Notes under the pieces: generated by a model
The model's input: the letters and a program-made list of their open reading frames with translations, nothing else
Database searches by the model: none
What the model was told of the DNA's origin: nothing
DNA from: Metarhizium brunneum
Lineage: Eukaryota; Ascomycota; Sordariomycetes; Hypocreales; Clavicipitaceae
DNA length: 64,000 bases
NCBI RefSeq assembly: GCF_013426205.1
Contig: NC_089425.1
Coordinates: forward strand, 3,658,001 to 3,722,000
Direction of reading: 5' to 3'
Translations under genes and position numbers: made by a program
Shown: piece after piece, positions 56,413 to 64,000 of the stretch
Layout of the letters: each line of letters opens with the position of its first letter
How positions within the stretch are numbered: position 1 is the first letter of the stretch

Positions 56413-57829
56413 TATTCGCGACGAGACGCACTGCGAGTAGGGCGTTCCGCTAAGAAGCTTTGTCACGGCTCCTATTTGCACTTTAACAGACGTCTGTGGA
56501 GAGAGACTAAATCCGCACATCTGGGAAAAGGCCGGGGAGGATGTGAAATAGTAATTATCCTGGGTTGAGAAGCAGCCTAAGCATGGCAGGCTCTCAGACA
56601 ACGGATGATAATCACCCGATGGCTAACTAGAGCAATCAATAGAGGCAACAAAGAGATTAAAAAGAGAAACGAGTTGCGCAAGTCCCGAAGATTGTACTAG
56701 CTGTACATTTCCCAGACTTTGTTGGGTCTGGTCATTTCTTCTGCCAAGAAGGACCTGAAGGCTCCGTATGCTGCTAAGGAGCGTGGTTGCAATCTGGATG
56801 ATCCCTGGAAGTCACCACCAAATGCTCCGTTGACGGCTGTTGCAGGTAGCCGTATGTGCTGGTAGCTTGCCAAATGTCGTGACTGGTACCGAACGATACT
56901 TGGCCCTGGAGATTGCTGGTAACCGCCATGGCGCACATTGGCGTGACTGGTAGCCGCTATGGTACGAGTGCTGGAGGTTATATGTACCAGTCATCCAACC
57001 CAGGCTGTTACTGGCAACGTGGCACCATCTGGTGTTTGTGGAATTGTTGCTAGTAGCACTGCGACTACGTTGGTGGTAACCTTAGGTGCTACCAGACCTT
57101 ACATGTATGCCCCAACTTCCATGATGTGTCCAAAGTGATCGCCCGTGCCCACCAGACATACACCCGCGCCCCTTAACTAATGGCTAGGGAGACCATACCA
57201 GTTGACATATGTAACTCATATCACTCTCGCGGGTCCTGTCGCCGGGCAGCACTCCTCATAAGAACCAAGAAGGTCTTCACGCCCAAGGAGATTTAGAATC
57301 TAGAGCACAAGAGTTTACCATTTACCATCTAGTCCTATTTACACGGAAAAGGCCCAACAGATCGTGAAGCCCAACAAAGGGGCCTCACCATACGGGACTT
57401 GTTGGTTACAACAGCCTGAACACGTGCCCGGGCATCAGCCCTAAGCCCGGGCGTTCCTTTCAAAATAGACTATCTTAGTATAATTAATACCGCGCTACGG
57501 CCCGCTAGTTAAGGCCATCTCGCGATAGCCTCAGCCAATGTTATCATAGAAACAAACTTAGAAAAAAAGGCTTCCATGAACGCGGAGCCCAAGCGCAGCA
57601 GTAAGAAAGCTCCTAAACTGGCCACAAAAGGGGCCAACAAGGCCAGCAAGGCCAAATAGATCATTAAATAACACTGCAAGTGCAAAAGAGTTGGACAAAA
57701 AGGTATTTTGGGCTTTACGTGGATCAACTTGCCCTCCATCTCCCATAAAATTACAATTAGTCCCTGGTTGTGCCTTCAACTTTCCACTAGTACCAAAAGT
57801 GACCTGCACAGCATCCTGAATCCCCATGC
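56413..57829. other. Gene-free stretch
   Basis: No gene seen. Between 56700 and 57110 the sequence is rich in loosely repeated GGTAGCC/GCTGGTA-type words, a degenerate short-repeat tract. Confidence 0.45.
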
Positions 57830-59076
57830 TCAAGGACTCCCCGGCATCTCCTGTGGTGGTCTTGCTGGTCTTTCATTAGGCATCTCGTAAGTGGCCTTGC
57901 CTTGTTCAACCCCCTGGTTAAAGTCATAACCATAGGAAGAAGCCGGCTGGGGCGAGGCTGACATGGTACTTCCCTCACCGCTTGGTTGGTATTTATATCC
58001 CGCTGAACCTGGTCTGGTTGCCACATCTACTGGCGCTGTAGCCGCGCTAGAATGACGCGTGTAGTCATTATTTAGACTGTAACCCTGTAAAAACTGGTTT
58101 CCAGTAGGCGGATAATGCTGGGAAACAAACGGCTGTTGAGGGCTAGAAGTTGAAGCCTTTTTCTTGTGTCGACGAAAGAGGAAGCAGCCTACAAGGCCGA
58201 GTAAAGCTAGACCGGCTAAGAAGAACAAAATCAGCTTTTTATTGGCTTCAGGATGGACAAGGACGGTTCAGGCTGTCTCTTACCTAGTCCTCCCACGACA
58301 CCTCCTACAATGACGCCCACGTTTGTCGTTGGAGGGGGCGGAGGCGGAGGAGGAGTTGTGGTTGAAGGGTAGGGAGTTGTGGAACTGGTAGAGCTGGGTG
58401 TAGTCGAAGTAAAGTCGTCAAAGACGGACACTAGTGTAGATGCCGTTCTCGCAGAATGGCCAAGTATAGCTGGGGTAAGCAGTGCCGACGTACGGCCTAA
58501 TTGCGCAAGCAGGCGTTGCCGAGTCGGTGCTGCCGTCTCGGCGGATTAGCTCCTTGGACTAATTCACGTGTAGAGACGTGACCACTTTTGATTACTTGAG
58601 CTTACTTACCAATATGTCGTTCCGTTCCTACTGGTTATTGTTGCCGATTCCAAGCCAGGCCTGTAAGCTACACATGTCCTGACGATGGTGCAATGTTGCG
58701 CACTGCTGCAACAGCCAAATGCCTTATCAACCGCCCTCACCTGGCACCACTCGCCCTGTGAGCAGGTAATAGCTGAATCTAGGGAAAGATTTAGTTGTAG
58801 AAGAGGAATTGTAGACTAAATAGACTATTGCCTGCCTGAAGCGCCGTTAATGTATCCACATGTCGATGGAAGCACATCGCGTTTAAAGAGCTCAGCATGG
58901 GGTGCCGGGGCTGGCGTTATCAAAGGGCCAGCCCCGGGTGTCTTTCCTGCAGTTGGCTGTAAATAGGCAGCCACATTGGTAACACCAAGGCAGCTGGCTT
59001 TGGCGCCTGTTATGCCTATACTTGCTATAAGCAGCGTAATAATAATAAAAGTCTGAGCATGTGAGCCTAGGAGCAT
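57830..59076 (-). CDS. Cys-rich, Ser/Thr/Pro-rich single-pass surface protein, frame broken once (paralogue A)
   Basis: Exons 59076-58836, 58778-58610, 58529-58284 (with a frame break) and 58245-57830. Signal peptide (FIIITLLIASIGITGAKA), then a domain starting STCGYINGAS with EWCQVRAVDKAFGCCSSAQHC, CVAYRPG and YCTDSATPAC. A Ser/Thr/Pro-rich stalk (PPPPPPPPTT) and a membrane span (ILFFLAGLALLGLVGCFLF) lead to a 110-residue cytosolic tail. The layout is that of fungal wall-sensor-like or adhesin-like proteins. Intron 1 needs a GC-type donor; intron 3 is only 38 bases. Near 58440-58430 the cysteine domain and the stalk are in different frames (net +1), at a GTC-CGTC duplication-like spot. Either a pseudogene, a sequencing error or an unrecognised splice. 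Confidence 0.6.
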
Positions 59077-61962
59077 TTTCGCGTCATTGTGCTCCATCAC
59101 CTAGCAAGAAAGAAGGGCAGTGATATTTGGATATATCATTAATATAGTCAATATCTACTAGCACCCAAATTTAACTTTATATACTTTTTTTTTCGTCTGC
59201 TCAACGTTGGCATAGCTCGATTGAGCATGAATGTAGGGAGTATTAATAGAGCAAGCGGATTGGGCAAATTTTCATCCAAGGTTCAAGCCCTGTGAATAAA
59301 AGTGTAAGCATACATATGTGCATAGAGTCAAGTGGTGCTGGACAAGTTCAGCTGGGCTGCCCGCCACACCTCAATGATACAGCGTGGCGTGGTGCTATGT
59401 GAAAGTGCGTCCTTTGTGGACGGGAGCTTTTGCTGCAGAGACTTTTTGCCAAAAGTCAATTTTTATCGTTTCGAGGGTTCAGCGCACACCTGCTATATTA
59501 GCCTGATTTGTCTTTACTGTACATTCCCCATGTTTCTAAAAAAAAAGCCGACGTTGCCTTCTCCGGGGCATCCGTTGTGCATTCTTCATGTACTGGATGT
59601 TACTTATGCTAGGCTGTTGAAAAGGAAGCCTATAGGGGAGAGATCAAATCCTTGACAAGGTAGCGAATGTATAGTAAGAAAACAAGGCCTTTAGTAGTAG
59701 CAGGTATAATTCTATGCAGCTACCAGTATGCATTTGTAGTAATTGCGCGGACAGCACCAACACGCACAAGGCAAGTAAGGCTAGCGACAAGATACGAGTT
59801 ATGCATATATAGCCAAATATGCAAAGCGTACGGCCACGATGGAGCTATACCGAAAAGGGTCCGTCGTGAAGCCCGAATAAAAGGTACATATATACCATGG
59901 CAAACTTAGAGTCTGGTGGATCTTGTCAAAGACGGTTGCCATTGTCGAAGCAAACGTTGAGGCCGGCCACAATTGGCGACTTTGGAAGTGCTTTGTCAAA
60001 GATGGTGTACAGGGGACGTTTCCAAGAGTCAAAAAGGCAACTGATAGTCATTTTGGATCGGAAAGGGGCACAGCAAGACGCGCCACCCTCGTCCAGCTTT
60101 GGCCCGTTGCCGTCAGTGTACAGTATAGCCACCGAGACATTGCACTGGTTGCCGTTTCTTAATTCAGATTCGGTGACGCTTGGTCTTGGGGGTAAGGCTG
60201 AATGCCTTCTTACCTCTTCGAGATTTACCTAGCATAAGGTATCAGTTTAGGCTTCGTGGAATAAGAGCCACATCGGTCTTGCAATGCCCATTAAAGATTG
60301 TATACACTCATAGTCTGTTATACAGTCGCGGTGCCCGCCTCTCCCCATAATTTGGCTTTAATTACATACTAGAAAGGTAGAATGCGGACAAGGTACTGCC
60401 ACAATGGCGACAACAGCTAGAGTAGAGCCACACGACAGGCCTGTTTTTGCATGGCCCTTCTGTGAACATAAACTTCCTGCCAATAGAGGGGACCTTTCCA
60501 GCCGTGCTCGGAGCTGGGTTAGCCCATTGTTGGACTAATTTGGTAAAAGTATTCGCAGATCAGCCACTCGTTTAGATACGCTGGGTGAATGCCAGCCATC
60601 TTGGCAATTAAGTTGGTATCTGCGACCAAAACGGGAGCGCTTGCATCGGCACTTAAATACCGGCTTCTAGCTTAAGCGGCATCTTAATAATAGGCCAGGA
60701 GAATCGGCGTATAGTGGCAGTGATGAGATTTAACATTGAACCTGGCGTAAAGTGGCTTTCGCACTCGTCGCCTTTCAAGAAACCGCCCCGCCAACATATT
60801 TACAGCATCTGCTGGTGTGTCATAAATGTAACTGGGTGACGGTGTACAATCCGGACGACCAGTCTCGGCACTTTACAACGAGGTGAAACTCTGGCAGCTA
60901 TTCCTGCGCTTAATTCGTGGCTACCCGTAGGACTGCAGGTGCATCTAGAGGTCGGTGGTGTACATAATGGCTCTATTGGTTCCCGTTGTCACGACTCACG
61001 AGTCAGCTTAGGCGTCGTGTCCAGGGAAAGCGGATTAATTTACCTACCAAGGAATCTAAGTAGCACTGAACCCTGTATGAAGTCGTCCTCCATATATAAT
61101 ATATCCAGGAGCATCTATGTATCAAAAAGAAACAGATAAGGCCAGTAATAGAAGGGATTAATCTCTGTACTTTGCAACCTAACCCCTTCGGGTTTCTTTA
61201 AGTCATTTATAGCAAAGATATTAAACGGGCTGTGAAAAATTGTACTGTACAAGTGGTTAAATAATAAAGATAAATACATTTTTATTAAGCGATTGTATCC
61301 GCCGCCTAAATTCCATAAATAATAGGCGAGCAGCGCTCCCAGCGTGGCAATAGCCTCTTCCTATTCCGCCTTATCAAGATATCAGAGTGGATATCCGATA
61401 AAGAGTATCCTGCCACAAGTCTTTCAGCTTGGTTAAAATTTTTACGCCAACTATTATTGTGTGCTATCTGACATGCAGTGTCTGCTAGGGTTACATCAGG
61501 ATGGAGTCGAGCATTTTACGCAGTCTACCTCGCTGCTAATCCTAGCATAATTCAATTAACCTCAGCTTACATATGTAGCTGACATTATGCAGTCAGAGGC
61601 TGTATAATAAAATCACACAAGCTACAGGCCCTCTAGCTAGACTGTCAGGTAAAAGGCTTAATCCCATGCTTTAACGTGGCTCAAAGTTAAGCAGCCACAG
61701 TAGTCCAGCTTTACAGTTTATCTTACTTTACGTACCGGACTCCCTTTGTCTATATGTGTAGACACATTCACCTCAGAACACTTGTAGCCACAGAGAGCAC
61801 ACGGCAAGATATATATCTAAGCGTCGTACTTTTCTAGCAACTAAACAATCTATTCAAACTATACTACCTATCTTACCTCTAAGAAAGTAGAAAGTAGGAA
61901 TAAAATGCTTCTCAATTTCCTACAGTATTTTATAAAATTTATAAGTGTGCTTATAGCACAAA
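59077..61962. other. AT-rich gene-poor stretch between the two surface-protein paralogues
   Basis: No gene supported over about 2.9 kb. A frame on the minus strand near 59926-60132 (ILYTDGNGPKLDEGGASCCA) looks protein-like, but no family or exon partner was found. From 60.2 kb rightwards the sequence is strongly AT-rich. Confidence 0.45.
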
Positions 61963-62814
61963 ATGGCACTCGTGCTAGGGCTGGGTATGTTAATATTTAC
62001 TCCATAAATACTACCAGACCAGACTACTAATCTGCCCACTTGCCCTGACAAGACCAGCGGCACCGCCCTCCCCCACACCTGCGCCTGATTTTCATCCTGG
62101 GCTCTTTAGACGCCAAGATGTTGAATCAACATGTCAATGGATATATCAGCGGCGTTGAAGGTAGGTAATAGTGTGGTTCTAATAAGTCTCATGTCCAAAA
62201 GATAAGCTCTTTTCGCTAACCACGCTGCCTCAGCTGAGTCTCTCACTTGTGACGATGGCTATTGGTGCCATGTCAACACCGTCTCCTCTCTATTTGGCTG
62301 TTGTAGTTCAGACTGCGTCCTGGTCAGCGAATGCATACCTTACTCATCTTCTTCAGAAACCGCGACAGTAACGACTGGTGACCTGGGGGTTATATACTGG
62401 TGAGTTAGCCCAAGTACACGCCATGCCAGTTAGCATAATAGTTAATGGGTTGCAAAAAAAAGTAATGACTATAGTAACCCGGACTGCGCAGTTGCGCAGT
62501 ATGTTGGCGGTAGATATTCAGGGTACACCTTGCCGTTTTGCTTTACGACCGAGATAACAGTATCCATCTTCGCTACATTTGGTACCGCCGCAAGCGACTC
62601 TGGCAGTGGCACTGGTGCGTCTGCGAGGAGGACCCTTGGGACGTCTCAGACAACCAGTCCGGATTCTACGAGCTCACCTTCAATCACTCGCACAATTGCA
62701 GCCCCGACTACAACTACTTCAAAACAGTCAAATGGAGGTAAACTGGCGAGTTCCACCCTTGGGGTTGTGATGGCGGCGGTCACTGTATCGTGCTTCGTAT
62801 TAGTGTTACTGTAG
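61963..62814 (+). pseudogene. Cys-rich, Ser/Thr-rich surface protein, N-terminus disrupted (paralogue B)
   Basis: Same family and intron positions as paralogue A on the opposite strand: GYISGVE, TCDDGYWCHVNTVSSLFGCC, CIPYSSSS, YCNPDCAVAQYVGG and TLPFCF, then a Ser/Thr-rich stalk and a hydrophobic C-terminus (VVMAAVTVSCFVLVLL) suited to a GPI anchor. Exons end at 62160; 62234-62399; 62475-62814. A signal-like start at 61963 (MALVLGLGMLIFTP) runs into a stop, and just before GYISG the frame shifts by four bases (CAAT). An intact 182-residue frame does begin at Met 62118 but lacks any signal peptide. Expression of a truncated protein is possible; secretion is unlikely. Confidence 0.62.
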
Positions 62815-64000
62815 CGTTGCTCCCGCCGGGAGAAAACGGAAAAAAAGTTGTTGATGAGCCGATTTGTGGTTGTCCTCTGCCGCCGCCAAAGTTACTAGTC
62901 CGGCGGTTATCTTTTTCAAACTACGTTTCCTGACACCAAATTGGATCCGTCGCTCAAATCAGGTTACTTGAAGTAATATTTAGCAATATAACTCCATGTT
63001 AAATTCAAGCTATAAGACTTTCGGCTACAATAACAGGTGGCGAGGAGGGAGAAACAAGTTTTCTAGACTGCGATAGAATGATCTGCTTCGAAAATTAGTC
63101 TTGTCCCGAAGTGGCAAATTCGGGACAAGGCTATTCTATGTTTTTAGAGAGGTGGTGACTGCTTGCTTTGGGCCATCACGGGGTGTCTGGGAACAAACCA
63201 TTTTGGAGCTCGCAAGCAGAGATTTTCAGAGCAGGCTTTAATGGCTCTGCAGGAATACATTTACGCAGCTTGGAGGAGACATCACGTAGTAAGCCTAATC
63301 AGCTTTAATGTGAAAGGGACTTGTAACTAATAGAGTTTACAGGGAAAGATAAACTCCAATAATAACTCAAAACAAGAGTTATCCCAAGTATAAAAGCTGG
63401 GAGATGCCTGTAAGTCCAAGTCTATTATCCCTCACATACTTGCAGGAAGTGTCTAATCGCTTGTTTTGACGACGCGAATATCAGCGTAAAAACTATATTA
63501 TATTACACGAATTCTATTATACTGTAAACTACAATACAAAAACTGCAGTAATATAGTTTTTTCGTCAATGCTCTGTCCGTGACGAGGTCCGGGTATCTAC
63601 ATCCCCTGATCGGGACGGGCAAGGTTCGGGTCGTCGTCGGTGTGGAACCCGGCCCCATGTCCATTTAAATTTGTCCTCATGCCCGACTCTCGCCATCGTG
63701 GAAGCGGCACGCCAAGATAGGGCCATACGAACCGGTACCATACTTGAAATGCGAGGGGCGCGCAAGGCAGCTTGCTAGCCTGCTTGGCGGGCGCACTTGG
63801 AATTGCTACGTGGCCTAAACTCCATGGTTGCATTCCATAATGCTCATTTCCGCTCAGCCGTCTTTTTGACCCTGCCTTGTACTGTTTTTCTCCTTCGCTG
63901 AAGATACCGACACTGCCAAGAAAACAAAGTGGCTTTCATCATGCTATCTATCTGTTAGTATTACGTTTTCCAAAAAATATTTTGTTCTGCCAAGCTTCTG
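62815..64000. other. Right edge, no gene recognised
   Basis: Minus-strand frames at 63565-63833 (66 and 78 codons, overlapping) look protein-like but match nothing I can name. The rest is AT-rich. Confidence 0.4.

Noticed and set aside
63565..63833. Minus frames of 66 and 78 codons at the right edge as a transposon fragment
   Set aside because: They look protein-like, but no transposase, reverse transcriptase or terminal repeats can be recognised.

Overview
This window is nuclear DNA of a filamentous ascomycete, most likely a Sordariomycete and probably Hypocreales. Short introns (mostly 38 to 130 bases, GTRNGT donor, CTAAC branch, YAG acceptor), single-gene transcription units, a class III chitin synthase, a TRI14-like protein and a CYP58-like P450 all fit. 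The order-level assignment is inference. Gene models were built by joining reading frames at consensus splice sites and checking phase; no transcript data were used.

Layout. 0.3-4.3 kb: a conserved cysteine-rich fungal protein and a protein-lysine methyltransferase-like gene, both minus strand. 5-25 kb: an accessory, metabolism-like region. It holds a FAD monooxygenase, a secreted six-bladed propeller of the family containing fungal hetero-Diels-Alderases, a TRI14-like secreted propeller, an FAD amine-oxidase/cyclopiazonate-dehydrogenase-like enzyme, a six-exon P450 and a 502-residue orphan. A divergent pair of tRNA-Cys(GCA) genes lies inside it. 26-34.5 kb: an F-box protein, a kinase-like protein, a 71-residue six-cysteine secreted protein with a 14-base microexon, and a DHA1-type MFS transporter. 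36-40 kb: a bZIP factor, two small minus-strand genes and an N-terminal protein methyltransferase. 40.9-44.4 kb: a class III chitin synthase. 44-54 kb: gene-poor, with a four-cysteine secreted protein, small membrane proteins and a decayed FAD monooxygenase. 54-63 kb: a 718-residue membrane protein, then an inverted pair of paralogous cysteine-rich, Ser/Thr-rich surface proteins, both with a broken frame.

How it may work together. Oxidoreductases, two secreted propellers, an MFS pump and a bZIP factor resemble tailoring, transport and control genes of a secondary-metabolite locus, but no polyketide synthase, NRPS, terpene synthase or prenyltransferase is recognisable. The genes lie kilobases apart, so a single functional cluster is unproven.

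The least explained signal is a dispersed promoter-like repeat of about 190-300 bases. It carries a TATA-like element and a strongly conserved block after it, and appears at least six times between 10.5 and 35.3 kb in both orientations. One copy is the immediate upstream region of the P450. It could be a duplicated promoter module or a solo-LTR or MITE-like element.
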